From positions 930,001 through 994,000 of the forward strand of contig NZ_CP049990.1 in NCBI RefSeq assembly GCF_011388195.1: a stretch of DNA of 64,000 nt, written 5' to 3'. A program made the position numbers and the translations under genes. This stretch comes from Pusillimonas sp. DMV24BSW_D (GTDB lineage Bacteria > Pseudomonadota > Gammaproteobacteria > Burkholderiales > Burkholderiaceae_B). Numbering within the stretch: position 1 is the first letter of the stretch; each line of letters opens with the position of its first letter. A model generated the notes under the pieces. The model was not told where the DNA came from. It was given only the letters and a program-made list of their open reading frames with translations, and did no database searches. This document shows, one piece after another, positions 1 through 7,964 of this stretch.

Positions 1-450
1 GTGAGCTTGCTGACGGGCGAACCTGAGTACCTTGATCCGTTGCGTGCCGATGCGCCGGACGGCTGGATTGTCACCGGCTATCCCTATACCTCAATTGATA
101 CGCCGGAGCACGATGCGTTCATCAAGGCTTATGAAGAAAAGTACGATGACTATCCGCGCTTGAATTCGGTAATTGGTTATTCCACGGTTATGGCACTGGC
201 TGCGGGTATTGAAAAGGCCGGCTCAACCGACACCGAAGCGTTGATCAAGGCTTTCAAGGGACTGGAGTTCGTAACGCCGTTTGGCCCGGTTAAGTTCCGT
301 GAGCTTGATAATCAGTCGACCATGGGGATTCACGTAGGCAAGTTGGCTGTTGAAAATAACCGCGGCGTGATGCCTGAAGGTGAATACATGCCGGGTGAAG
401 CGTTGCAACCACCCGATGACGTTGTTAAGCAGTTGCGTAAAGACGGCTAA
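1..450 (+). CDS. Liv-type ABC transporter substrate-binding protein, C-terminal part (cut by window edge)
   Basis: This is the last 149 residues of a periplasmic type I binding protein of the branched-chain-amino-acid (Liv/HAAT) ABC family. The reading frame is open from base 1; the GTG there reads as an internal valine, because the protein starts in the middle of the second lobe and a full member has about 380-410 residues. Features typical of the family's C-terminal lobe are visible: a Y-D-x-Y-P-R helix, an IGYSTVMALAAGIEKAGS stretch, and a GPVKFRELDNQST strand. The permease and ATPase genes that follow on the same strand complete the importer. The ligand cannot be read from this fragment; amino acids, amides and aromatic acids are all known ligands of the family. 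Confidence 0.85.
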   Translation: MSLLTGEPEYLDPLRADAPDGWIVTGYPYTSIDTPEHDAFIKAYEEKYDDYPRLNSVIGYSTVMALAAGIEKAGSTDTEALIKAFKGLEFVTPFGPVKFRELDNQSTMGIHVGKLAVENNRGVMPEGEYMPGEALQPPDDVVKQLRKDG

Positions 451-480
451 AACCCGCCTACGATGCGGGGGGCGCGGTTT
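451..480 (+). other. Possible intercistronic stem-loop after the binding-protein gene
   Basis: Directly after the stop codon, AACCCGCC can pair with GGCGCGGTT (one bulge), and a smaller CCCGC/GCGGG stem lies inside (453-469). There is no run of T. Such hairpins after binding-protein genes often protect the upstream message and allow more binding protein than permease to be made. This role is inferred. Confidence 0.35.
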
Positions 481-526
481 AACCCGGCGTCTCCCGCCCA
501 TTTGATCTAACCAGCAGCAGGTTCCC

Positions 527-2443
527 ATGGATTTCTCAGGATTTTTGGTTCAGCTACTGAACGGCCTGGCAGGTGCGTCGTCGCTTTTTCTGGTCGCCGC
601 AGGGTTGTCATTGATTTTTGGTGTTACCCGCATCGTTAACTTCGCACACGGCTCATTTTATATGGTCGGTATATATGTTGCGTATTCGTTAGTGATGCAT
701 TTGGAAGATTCGCTGGGCTTTTGGCCGGCCATTGTTTTGGCGGCGATCCTGGTGGGCGTCTTTGGCGCACTGATCGAAATCTTTCTGTTACGTCGTATTT
801 ATCACGCGCCGGAATTGTTCCAGTTGCTGGCCACGTTTGCCGTTGCCTTAATGGTGCGCGATGCCGTTTTATGGTTCTGGGGGCCGGAAGAGCTGCTGGG
901 CCCTCGTGCGCCGGGCCTGGAAGGTGCCGTTGAAATTTTGGGCCGGCAGTTTCCCGAATATGACTTATTCCTTATTGCCGTGGGCCCCGTTTTCCTGGGT
1001 TTGTTGTGGTTATTGCTGACACGCACGAAATGGGGGACGCTGGTACGTGCTGCAACGCAAGATCGCTCTATGGTGAGTGCGTTAGGGGTGAACCAAGCCT
1101 GGTTGTTTACGGCGGTATTTGCCTTGGGCGCCGCTTTGGCTGCACTGGGCGGCGCTTTGCAATTGCCGCGTGAGCCGGCCAACCTTGAAATGGATATCCA
1201 TATTATTGGCGCTGCTTTCGTCATTGTGGTGGTGGGTGGCATGGGTTCCATCACCGGTGCTTACATTGCTGCGTTATTAATTGCCGAGCTTAAAGCTATC
1301 TGTATGTGGCTGGGTTTGGTCGAAATATTCGGCTTTGAGATTTCATTCTCGAAGCTAACGCTGGTGGTTGAATTCCTGGTGATGGCGGTCGTGTTGATCA
1401 TCCGACCATGGGGTTTGCTGGGCAGGGCGCCTTCCGCAGGTCATAATGCCAACGCGGGGGAGATGCCGTTGATTCCAGCCAGTAAAGCCTTCAAAATCGG
1501 CGCGGCTATTTTGGTGTTGTTCCTGGTTGCAACGCCTGAAGTTTTCTCGGATTTCCCTTACCTCACCGTACTGTTGAATGACATCCTCATTGCGAGTCTT
1601 TTCGCCACCAGTTTGTATTTCATTATGGGTCCTGGCGGCATGCACTCGTTCGGCCATGCGGCGTACTTTGGTTTGGGGGCTTACGGTGCCGCGTTACTGG
1701 TTAAAACGTTGGGCGTTCCCATGGAGCTTGCACTGGTTCTGGGGCCGGTTGTTGCCGGCATTGGTGCGCTTATTTTCGGCTGGTTCGCCGTTCGCCTAAG
1801 TGGTGTATACCTGGCCATGCTGACACTGGCCGTTGCCCAGATTGTGTGGGCGGTTGTGTTCCAGTGGGATGACTTTACCGGCGGCAGTAACGGCTTAACC
1901 GGCGTGTGGCCGTCGAAGTGGCTATCGGATAAAACCACTTATTACTACCTGACATTGGGGCTCACCCTGGTGGGAATATTGTGGTTGCGTCGTGTCCTGT
2001 TTTCCCCGTTTGGTTACGCCATGCGGGCCGGTCGAGACTCACCGCTGCGCGCCGATGCAATTGGTATCAATGTGAAGCGAATTCATTGGTACGGCTTTGT
2101 TTACGGCGGTATTGTGGCGGGTCTGGCAGGTTCGTTGTTTGCCTTTTCGAAGGGAAGTATTGCGCCCGAGACACTTTATGTAAACCGCTCGATCGATGGC
2201 TTGGTCATGGTTTTGCTGGGTGGTATGCAGAACCTGATGGGGCCGATTGTGGGCGCGGTTTCGTTCACTTGGCTGCACGATACAGTAGCGCGAAACACTG
2301 ATTTCTGGCGTGCCATGCTGGGCGGCATTATCCTGATTCTGGTGCTGCTGTTCCCGCTGGGTATTGCCGGAACCATTAAACAAGTGGTTGAGCATTTCAG
2401 TCGTAAGCCGGCTGGGTCAGCGCAAGCCGGGAGGGCATCATGA
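527..2443 (+). CDS. Fused LivH-LivM permease of a Liv-type ABC importer
   Basis: This 638-residue inner-membrane protein joins both permease subunits of a Liv importer in one chain. Residues 1 to about 295 match LivH (GLSLIFGVTRIVNFAHGSFYMVG near the start, and VVVVGGMGSITGAYIAALLIAE near the domain end). Residues about 325-620 match LivM (FIMGPGGMHSFGHAAYFGLGAYGA, then GVYLAMLTLAVAQIVWAVV and the GGSNGLTG loop). A roughly 30-residue polar linker separates them. The two halves are usually separate genes of about 290 and 330 codons, and fusions occur in some proteobacteria. The gene follows the binding protein by 76 bases and overlaps livG in an ATGA motif, so it is translationally coupled to the ATPases. 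Confidence 0.9.
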   Translation: MDFSGFLVQLLNGLAGASSLFLVAAGLSLIFGVTRIVNFAHGSFYMVGIYVAYSLVMHLEDSLGFWPAIVLAAILVGVFGALIEIFLLRRIYHAPELFQLLATFAVALMVRDAVLWFWGPEELLGPRAPGLEGAVEILGRQFPEYDLFLIAVGPVFLGLLWLLLTRTKWGTLVRAATQDRSMVSALGVNQAWLFTAVFALGAALAALGGALQLPREPANLEMDIHIIGAAFVIVVVGGMGSITGAYIAALLIAELKAICMWLGLVEIFGFEISFSKLTLVVEFLVMAVVLIIRPWGLLGRAPSAGHNANAGEMPLIPASKAFKIGAAILVLFLVATPEVFSDFPYLTVLLNDILIASLFATSLYFIMGPGGMHSFGHAAYFGLGAYGAALLVKTLGVPMELALVLGPVVAGIGALIFGWFAVRLSGVYLAMLTLAVAQIVWAVVFQWDDFTGGSNGLTGVWPSKWLSDKTTYYYLTLGLTLVGILWLRRVLFSPFGYAMRAGRDSPLRADAIGINVKRIHWYGFVYGGIVAGLAGSLFAFSKGSIAPETLYVNRSIDGLVMVLLGGMQNLMGPIVGAVSFTWLHDTVARNTDFWRAMLGGIILILVLLFPLGIAGTIKQVVEHFSRKPAGSAQAGRAS

Positions 2444-3222
2444 GTTTGTTATCAGTAACCGGTTTAGGTAAATCGTTCGGCGGGGTAAAAGCCGTTGATG
2501 GTATTAATTTCGAATTGCATTCAGGCGAGTTGCTGGCCTTAATTGGGCCCAACGGTGCAGGCAAGTCCACCACTTTCAATATGGTGAATGGGCAGTTGAA
2601 AGCAGATCGGGGTTCCATCAAGCTCAATGGCAAAGAGCTCATTGGTATGCCGCCGCGAGATATCTGGCGCATGGGTGTGGGCCGTACATTTCAGATCGCC
2701 GCTACCTTTTCTTCATTTACCGTGGTCGAGAACGTGCAGCTTGCTTTGTTGTCGTCAGATAACCTCTTGCTTGCCACCTGGCGGCGCGCGACCGGTCACA
2801 AGCGGCAGGAAGCCATGGATTTGCTGGCGCAGGTGGGTATGGCTGAGCAAGCCGATCGACCCTGCAGCGAACTGGCCTATGGTGACGTCAAGCGGGTGGA
2901 GTTGGCGATTGCCATTGCCAATGATCCTAAATTGCTGCTTATGGACGAGCCAACGGCGGGTATGGCTCCCAAAGAGCGTAACGACCTTATGGCCCTGACC
3001 AAACAGTTGGTTATCGACCGCGATATGGCTGTGCTTTTCACGGAGCACAGCATGGATGTGGTTTTTGCCTATGCAGATCGCATGATCGTGTTGGCGCGGG
3101 GAAGGCTCATTGCCGAAGGTAAGCCGGACGAAATTCGCGACCATCCCAAAGTACAGGAAGTCTACTTTGGTACCGGGAAAACGTTTGAAAAGAAAACATT
3201 GCAAAAGGAGTCGGCTGAATGA
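2440..3222 (+). CDS. livG: Liv ABC importer ATPase LivG-type
   Basis: This 260-residue cytoplasmic ATPase drives the fused permease. The Walker A motif is GPNGAGKST (residues about 32-40), the Walker B is LLLMDEPTAGM, and the switch histidine lies in FTEHSMDVVF. The signature region is ELAYGDVKRVE, a variant of LSGGQ (LAYGD/Q) usual for LivG proteins. The GRTFQIAATFSSFTVVENV region around the Q-loop is also LivG-like. The start codon overlaps the permease stop by four bases and its own stop overlaps the start of the next ATPase by four, so the three genes form a tight operon. Confidence 0.92.
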   Translation: MSLLSVTGLGKSFGGVKAVDGINFELHSGELLALIGPNGAGKSTTFNMVNGQLKADRGSIKLNGKELIGMPPRDIWRMGVGRTFQIAATFSSFTVVENVQLALLSSDNLLLATWRRATGHKRQEAMDLLAQVGMAEQADRPCSELAYGDVKRVELAIAIANDPKLLLMDEPTAGMAPKERNDLMALTKQLVIDRDMAVLFTEHSMDVVFAYADRMIVLARGRLIAEGKPDEIRDHPKVQEVYFGTGKTFEKKTLQKESAE

Positions 3223-3953
3223 GCGGCGCGCAAACATTGTTAGAGGCCAAGCGCCTGGAGGCCTGGTATGGCGCGGCTCAAATTCTGTTCGGGTTTGATT
3301 TGCATGTGAATCGCGGCGAGGTGGTTGCCCTGATGGGGCGCAATGGGGCCGGTAAATCCACCACGCTTAAAACCATTATGGGGATGCTTGATAAACGACG
3401 TGGCGACATCCGCTTTCTGGGGCACGATATCTCGAAAACCGAACCGTACCAGGCCGCGCGCCTGGGGTTGGCTTTCGTGCCCGAAGACCGCCGCATTTTC
3501 ACTGACCTGACGGTTATGGAGAATTTGTCGGTAGGACGTCAGCCCCCCAGAAGCTGGAGTGACGGGAGCGCCGCACCCGAGTGGACCCATGAGCAACTGT
3601 TCAAGCTGTTTCCCAATTTGGGCGAAATGCCGCATCGCCCCGGCGGGCGAATGAGCGGTGGCGAACAACAAATGCTAACGGTTGCCCGTGCCTTAATGGG
3701 GAATCCCTTTCTTGTTTTGCTCGATGAGCCCTCCGAAGGGGTTGCTCCGGTGATTGTTGAGCAGATGGTGCATATGATCATGGAGCTTAAGGAGCGCGGC
3801 GTTAGTATTTTGCTTTCTGAGCAGAACATGCATTTTGCCGAGTTGGTGTCCGATCGTGCCTATGTTCTTGAAAAAGGCCAGATGGTCTACCAGGCTTCCA
3901 TGCAGGAACTGGCCGACAACGAAGAAGTGCGTCGCGCATACCTAACCGTTTGA
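3219..3953 (+). CDS. livF: Liv ABC importer ATPase LivF-type
   Basis: This 244-residue second ATPase pairs with LivG in the transporter heterodimer. It has Walker A GRNGAGKST, a canonical signature MSGGEQQML, Walker B FLVLLDEPSEG and the LivF-typical phrase GLAFVPEDRRIF(TDLTVMENL). It overlaps livG by four bases. Its 3' end overlaps the 3' end of the convergent oxygenase gene by 12 bases, so no terminator fits between them; transcription of the two genes must run into each other or end inside coding sequence. Confidence 0.92.
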   Translation: MSGAQTLLEAKRLEAWYGAAQILFGFDLHVNRGEVVALMGRNGAGKSTTLKTIMGMLDKRRGDIRFLGHDISKTEPYQAARLGLAFVPEDRRIFTDLTVMENLSVGRQPPRSWSDGSAAPEWTHEQLFKLFPNLGEMPHRPGGRMSGGEQQMLTVARALMGNPFLVLLDEPSEGVAPVIVEQMVHMIMELKERGVSILLSEQNMHFAELVSDRAYVLEKGQMVYQASMQELADNEEVRRAYLTV

Positions 3954-4568
3954 TAGTAAAAAGTCGTCGCGCAGCCAGCCGGTCAGGCTCCAACGGGGTT
4001 TGTGCCCCGGCAAAACCTCATGCCAGACCAAATCACTGCGGAAGACAACAAGCCTGCCCGGCGCCGGAATAAGCCGGGCGGCATGTTCAATCGGAGTGTT
4101 TTCGGGTCCATACAGGCACAACTCTCCGCCGTCGTCGGCCGTCCAGTTTTCGTTCAGGTATAAAACGACTGAGATTTTTCGGTGTGGGTTGTTACGATGC
4201 TGATCCAGGTGTTTTTTATAGCCAAAGCCCGGTTCGTAATGGGCAAAGTGAAATTCCTGGCGACGTAAGCCCAGAAAGTAAGTGGCATTCAGTGTGTTTT
4301 GCAGGTGGGCGGCGAAAGCCAGAAAATCCTGTATGGCCGTCTGTGGCATGTGTGCGTCAAGCCAGCATATCTGGTCGCCCCGTATTACCGGGTCGGCCTT
4401 TTTTGTGGCCAGATGGCCGATATGTGCGGCGTGGAAAAGGCCGCGTTTCCAAAACAGGCGCGCAATGTCCAGTAACTGGGCACGCAATGAGTCGCAAATA
4501 AGGGCGTCGCAATAGGCCCAGCCCTGTGTTTCCAGGTCGTTTAGAAAGCCTTCGGGAAGTGTATCCAA
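3942..4568 (-). CDS. 2-oxoglutarate/Fe(II) dioxygenase, prolyl-4-hydroxylase-like fold
   Basis: This 208-residue protein carries the double-stranded beta-helix pattern of 2OG-Fe(II) oxygenases: HFAHYEPGFGYKKHLD (the HxD metal pair), VLYLNENWTADDGGELCLYG, a distal metal histidine in LVWHEVLP, and an RWSLTGWLR strand whose arginine would bind the 2OG carboxylate. This arrangement is that of the P4Hc/PKHD group, which hydroxylates proteins or small molecules. The start assigned is TTG with a weak AGGCG upstream; no ATG gives a better start. It is convergent with livF and divergent from panE-like, and nothing nearby names its substrate. Confidence 0.8.
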   Translation of the reverse strand: MDTLPEGFLNDLETQGWAYCDALICDSLRAQLLDIARLFWKRGLFHAAHIGHLATKKADPVIRGDQICWLDAHMPQTAIQDFLAFAAHLQNTLNATYFLGLRRQEFHFAHYEPGFGYKKHLDQHRNNPHRKISVVLYLNENWTADDGGELCLYGPENTPIEHAARLIPAPGRLVVFRSDLVWHEVLPGHKPRWSLTGWLRDDFLLSNG

Positions 4569-4676
4569 AGTGATGCGCCTAAAGTCAAAAGTTTAAGCGA
4601 TCTTGCTGGTCTGGCGGAATATTTCAAGAGTAAAATATTTTTAGAACAATAACGATTCGACGCCCAAGGAGGTTAA

Positions 4677-5681
4677 ATGGCAAATGCAGGAACGTTAAAG
4701 GTATGTGTTGCTGGTGCGGGCGCGATTGGTTGTACGGTTGCTGCGCGGCTGGCCATGGCCGGAGCCTCTGTGAATGTATTGGCGCGTGGCGCCGCCTTGA
4801 AGGCAATTACCGCAAATGGGATTACGCTTTCCGATATTGAAGGCGAACACCGCGTTCCGGTGCGGGCAAGCAGCCAGGCAGGCGAGTTTGGTGTGCAAGA
4901 TATTATTTTTGTTTGTACGAAAGCGCAGTCGTTGGCTCGAATTCTGCTCGATTTGCAGCCTATTATCGGGCCGGATACCGTGGTGGTTCCTATGGTGAAT
5001 GGCGTACCGTGGTGGTACTTTCACGGCGTTGGAGGGCGATTCGATGGCCGCACGGTGCAGGCGCTCGATTCAAGCGGCGAACTGGCGAAGATGGCTCCGC
5101 TCGAGCATGTGGTGGGATGTGTGGTGTTTATTACTTCGGAAGTGATCGCGCCTGGGGTGGTGAAGTCGTCTACGCCGCATCTGCTGATTTTTGGTGAACC
5201 GAACAATACGTATTCAGCACGACTTGAGCAAATCAAAACAGTGTTTGAGGCTAGTGGGATTGAAGCGCGGGTAACCGACCAAATCCGCGATCCGTTGTGG
5301 GCCAAAATGATTGCCAATTTAACGTCCAACCCATTGTCTGTGGTGGCGCGAGCCACATTGCAGGATATTTATACTGATACTGGGTTAAAGCGTATTGCGA
5401 TCAAGATCCTGCACGAGGGGTTAACGGTGGCTGCTGCGTATGGGGCCCGAATTCAGTATGACCCCCATACGTTCATGGAGCTGGCGGCGGGCATGGGTGC
5501 GGTGCGAACGTCCATGCTGCAGGATTACGACAAAGGCATCACACTTGAGCTGGCGGCGATTGGCGATGCGTTTATGGAGCTGGCAGATCTGATGGATATT
5601 GCCATGCCGGTTACGCGCGATATTGTGTCAATGGCGCGGTTTTTAGGGCAACAGCGTGAAATGGAGGTGGTAAACGCATGA
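4677..5681 (+). CDS. Ketopantoate reductase-like (PanE/ApbA family) oxidoreductase
   Basis: This 334-residue protein matches the PanE/ApbA family, which reduces 2-dehydropantoate with NADPH. The N-terminus has the nucleotide-binding GAGAIGCTVAARLA (residues about 12-25), followed by IIFVCTKAQ and VVPMVNGVPWW. The C-terminal helical domain has the family lysine segment DPLWAKMIANLTSNPLSVV and a final TSMLQDYDKG motif, in which the lysine and aspartate are active-site region residues. AAGGAGG seven bases before the ATG is the best ribosome site in the area. The gene overlaps the downstream aldolase by four bases. Many Burkholderiales carry several PanE paralogues in catabolic operons, so a substrate other than ketopantoate is quite possible. 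Confidence 0.82.
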   Translation: MANAGTLKVCVAGAGAIGCTVAARLAMAGASVNVLARGAALKAITANGITLSDIEGEHRVPVRASSQAGEFGVQDIIFVCTKAQSLARILLDLQPIIGPDTVVVPMVNGVPWWYFHGVGGRFDGRTVQALDSSGELAKMAPLEHVVGCVVFITSEVIAPGVVKSSTPHLLIFGEPNNTYSARLEQIKTVFEASGIEARVTDQIRDPLWAKMIANLTSNPLSVVARATLQDIYTDTGLKRIAIKILHEGLTVAAAYGARIQYDPHTFMELAAGMGAVRTSMLQDYDKGITLELAAIGDAFMELADLMDIAMPVTRDIVSMARFLGQQREMEVVNA

Positions 5682-6436
5682 CAAGCATGAAACAAACCAT
5701 TGATTGCTCCGACCAAGAGTGGGACCGGCGCGAAAAGCTGGCCTATTGTTATCGGTTGGTGGATTTTTTTGGATGGACGGAAACGATCTTCAATCATATT
5801 TCTTTACGTCTGCCGGGGCCGGATCATCATTATTTGGTGAATCCCTTCGGGCTAAATTACAGTGAAGTGACACCGGAAAATCTTTTGAAAGTCGATCTTG
5901 AAGGCAATAAGGCGGCGCCTTCGGAGTACGATGCAAATCCCGCCGGTTTTGCCCTTCACAGTGCTGTGCATGGTGCCCGCGAAGATATTCAGTGTCTGAT
6001 TCATACGCACACCACCCCTATTTCAGCTGTTGCGCAAAAGCAAGCCGGCTTTGATCACAATAACTTTTATGGCGCGCAGTTGTTCGGTCGTGTGGCCTAT
6101 CACGATTTTGAAGGGATTACGCTTTTCGACGATGAAAAGGCGCGTATGCTAAGCAGCCTTGGAAGCAAGCATGTGCTGGTTCTGCGCAATCACGGGGTTG
6201 CGGTGGGCGAACGTTCTGTTGAAACGGCATTCTTCTTGCTTTGGACAGTGCAACGCGCGGCCGAAATTCAGTGTCAGGCGGCGTCGATGCAGGGTGAGGA
6301 AACGGTGTTGGCGAATGAGGTGCGTCAACGGTGCGCCGACCTAACCGCTATGTTGATTCGCGAAGGTGCTTTCGCCGACCGCTTTTTTAACGCAATGGTG
6401 CGTAAAATGCATGAAGAAAAAGGCGCCTCGTGGTAG
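5678..6436 (+). CDS. Class II aldolase/adducin family protein
   Basis: This 252-residue protein belongs to the class II aldolase/adducin family, zinc-dependent enzymes acting on sugar phosphates or hydroxy-keto acids. Visible marks are the substrate-loop region FNHISLRLPG, the serine/glycine strand YLVNPFGLNYSEVTPENLLKVD, the HTHTT metal motif (IQCLIHTHTTPIS) and the third metal histidine in VLVLRNHGVAVG. It is shaped more like the adducin-type members often found beside dehydrogenases than like fuculose aldolase. Four-base overlap with the PanE-like gene suggests that the two act on one pathway, perhaps reduction and retro-aldol cleavage or decarboxylation of a keto acid. That pathway is not identified. 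Confidence 0.82.
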   Translation: MTSMKQTIDCSDQEWDRREKLAYCYRLVDFFGWTETIFNHISLRLPGPDHHYLVNPFGLNYSEVTPENLLKVDLEGNKAAPSEYDANPAGFALHSAVHGAREDIQCLIHTHTTPISAVAQKQAGFDHNNFYGAQLFGRVAYHDFEGITLFDDEKARMLSSLGSKHVLVLRNHGVAVGERSVETAFFLLWTVQRAAEIQCQAASMQGEETVLANEVRQRCADLTAMLIREGAFADRFFNAMVRKMHEEKGASW

Positions 6437-6468
6437 CGCCCTTAATAATGGGATGGCTGGGTACTTGA

Positions 6469-6582
6469 ATGACAACCGGTGAAGTAATTGTTCTTGCCCT
6501 GTTGGGCGCGGGTTTGATTTGTTCCATTACACTTTTTGTGTGGCTTGTGCGCATGTTGCGCAAAGACCGTTCGAACAAATAA
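6469..6582 (+). CDS. Small single-pass membrane protein (37 residues)
   Basis: An ATG opens a 37-codon frame ending in TAA. The peptide begins with a short polar stretch (MTTGEV), then one hydrophobic helix of about 20 residues (IVLALLGAGLICSITLFVWL), then a basic tail VRMLRKDRSNK. By the positive-inside rule the C-terminus would face the cytoplasm. It lies 32 bases after the aldolase stop in the same direction and 19 bases before the stop of the convergent antiporter. The ribosome site is weak (GGATGG). Membrane-like composition and clean placement in an otherwise unused gap argue that it is real, but no family is recognised. Confidence 0.5.
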   Translation: MTTGEVIVLALLGAGLICSITLFVWLVRMLRKDRSNK

Positions 6583-6601
6583 CCCGCGCGTCCTTCAACG
6601 A

Positions 6602-7897
6602 TTAGCTGAAAGAATTCGGCAGCAGGAACATGAAGGCGGCAATGAATGTCGGCACCAGTGCCGACAGCAAGAGCTTCAAGGGCGAAATGGCGCCATCGGG
6701 AAAGGTGCCTTTCAAAATGGCAAAGCCCGCCGGGTTGGGGGCGTTGGCAATCACCGTTAAGCCACCGCCGGTTACCGCGCCCGCCACCAGCATATAGCGC
6801 CATAGGTCGCTGGTGCCTTCCACCAAAGAACCCAGATACGTCAGCGCGGCGTTGTCGGTAAGGGCCGTTAAAGCCGTTGCACCCCAGAACAGCACGGTGG
6901 GCGACAGGCCGCCAAGAAGGTCTTGCAACCACCATTTTTGCATGCCACCCAGAACAACCAGGCCGGCCAGGAAGAAGCCAACCATTAAACCCTCTTTAAT
7001 GAGCAACTGGTTCTGGAAACGCTTGTACGCTTCGGCATAGCCGATAAACAGCATCAGCAGGCCCAGGAACATGGCCGGGTGGTGAGCCGTAAGAACAATG
7101 GCCACCAGGAAGATCAGGTGAATGGCCATGACGATAAGCGGCGCACGAGGGCGGCGGTTGGAGCCTTCGTCGTCTTCGTTAACGCCACGGCCTGTGCCGA
7201 TTTCCTTGCTAACCAGGTACTTGCGCACAATCAGGGTAAGCAGGGTGGCGTTGATAAAGACGGCAATAATGGCACGCCAGCCGAAGTGGGTGCTCATGTA
7301 GGCGGTATCCCAGCCGAATGTGGCCGCCACCATGAGTACCGGAGGGGCTGCATAAGCGGTGAGTACCCCACCAATGGAAATATTAACGAACAACACACCG
7401 AGCGTCATGTATTTGAAACCCGACTGGCCAGAGCGACGGAAGTAAGCGTCGCGCAACAACAGGGCGGCCAAGGTCATGGCGGCGGGCTCGGTAATGAATG
7501 AGCCGGCCAGTGGCACGATCGACATGGTGACGAAGAACATGGCCACTTCCATACGCATGGGCAGGAGTCGGGCAATGTAGCGAACGGACACACCGACTAA
7601 ATCAAGGATCGGTTTACTGGCCGCCACCACCATAATGGCAAAGACGAAAGCCGGCTCTGTGAAATTTCGCGAGTCGATATAGCTGACGGCATCGGATGCG
7701 CCGACACTGACGATCATGAAGACAACTAACGCGAATGCCCATACGCCGAATACGGCTTCGACCTCGGCCAACATATGCCAAAGGCCTGAATGGGGCCCGT
7801 TTTTGTTGGCCAGTCGGGCGAAAACCGGAACTGAAAAGGTATGGATAATGGCAACAGCAAAAAGAAAGGTTGCCAGTGCTTCGATAAAACTGGGCAT
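6602..7897 (-). CDS. Putative Na+/H+ antiporter (Na_H_antiport_3 type)
   Basis: This 431-residue polytopic inner-membrane protein shows about 11-12 hydrophobic segments. Conserved-looking polar membrane residues occur in SFITEPAAMTLAALLLRD, GVLFVNISIGGVLTAYAAPPVLMVA and ATALTALTDNAALTYLGSL; the last resembles the discontinuous helices of the ion transporter superfamily. The overall pattern fits the poorly studied putative Na+/H+ antiporter family (Pfam Na_H_antiport_3), so transport of sodium or another ion against protons is inferred. The gene is the last of a - strand run after the aminotransferase and ubiA, 67 bases from the ubiA stop, with AAAGG as ribosome site. Confidence 0.72.
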   Translation of the reverse strand: MPSFIEALATFLFAVAIIHTFSVPVFARLANKNGPHSGLWHMLAEVEAVFGVWAFALVVFMIVSVGASDAVSYIDSRNFTEPAFVFAIMVVAASKPILDLVGVSVRYIARLLPMRMEVAMFFVTMSIVPLAGSFITEPAAMTLAALLLRDAYFRRSGQSGFKYMTLGVLFVNISIGGVLTAYAAPPVLMVAATFGWDTAYMSTHFGWRAIIAVFINATLLTLIVRKYLVSKEIGTGRGVNEDDEGSNRRPRAPLIVMAIHLIFLVAIVLTAHHPAMFLGLLMLFIGYAEAYKRFQNQLLIKEGLMVGFFLAGLVVLGGMQKWWLQDLLGGLSPTVLFWGATALTALTDNAALTYLGSLVEGTSDLWRYMLVAGAVTGGGLTVIANAPNPAGFAILKGTFPDGAISPLKLLLSALVPTFIAAFMFLLPNSFS

Positions 7898-7919
7898 GAA
7901 TCGAACCTTTTTGTTAGGC

Positions 7920-7939
7920 GCCAGGCGTGTTAGCCTGGC
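7920..7939 (-). other. Hairpin between ubiA and the antiporter gene
   Basis: GCCAGGC and GCCTGGC form a perfect 7-bp stem with a 6-base loop, 22 bases before the antiporter start. On the transcribed (-) strand no T run follows, so it is not a classical terminator. It could attenuate read-through or set message stability. Confidence 0.4.
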
Positions 7940-7964
7940 CGCCGGTTTTATGATGAGTTAAATG

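Noticed and set aside
1-3. GTG at the first base as a true start
   Set aside because: The product would begin in the middle of the binding-protein fold; the frame is open at the edge, so the gene is simply cut.
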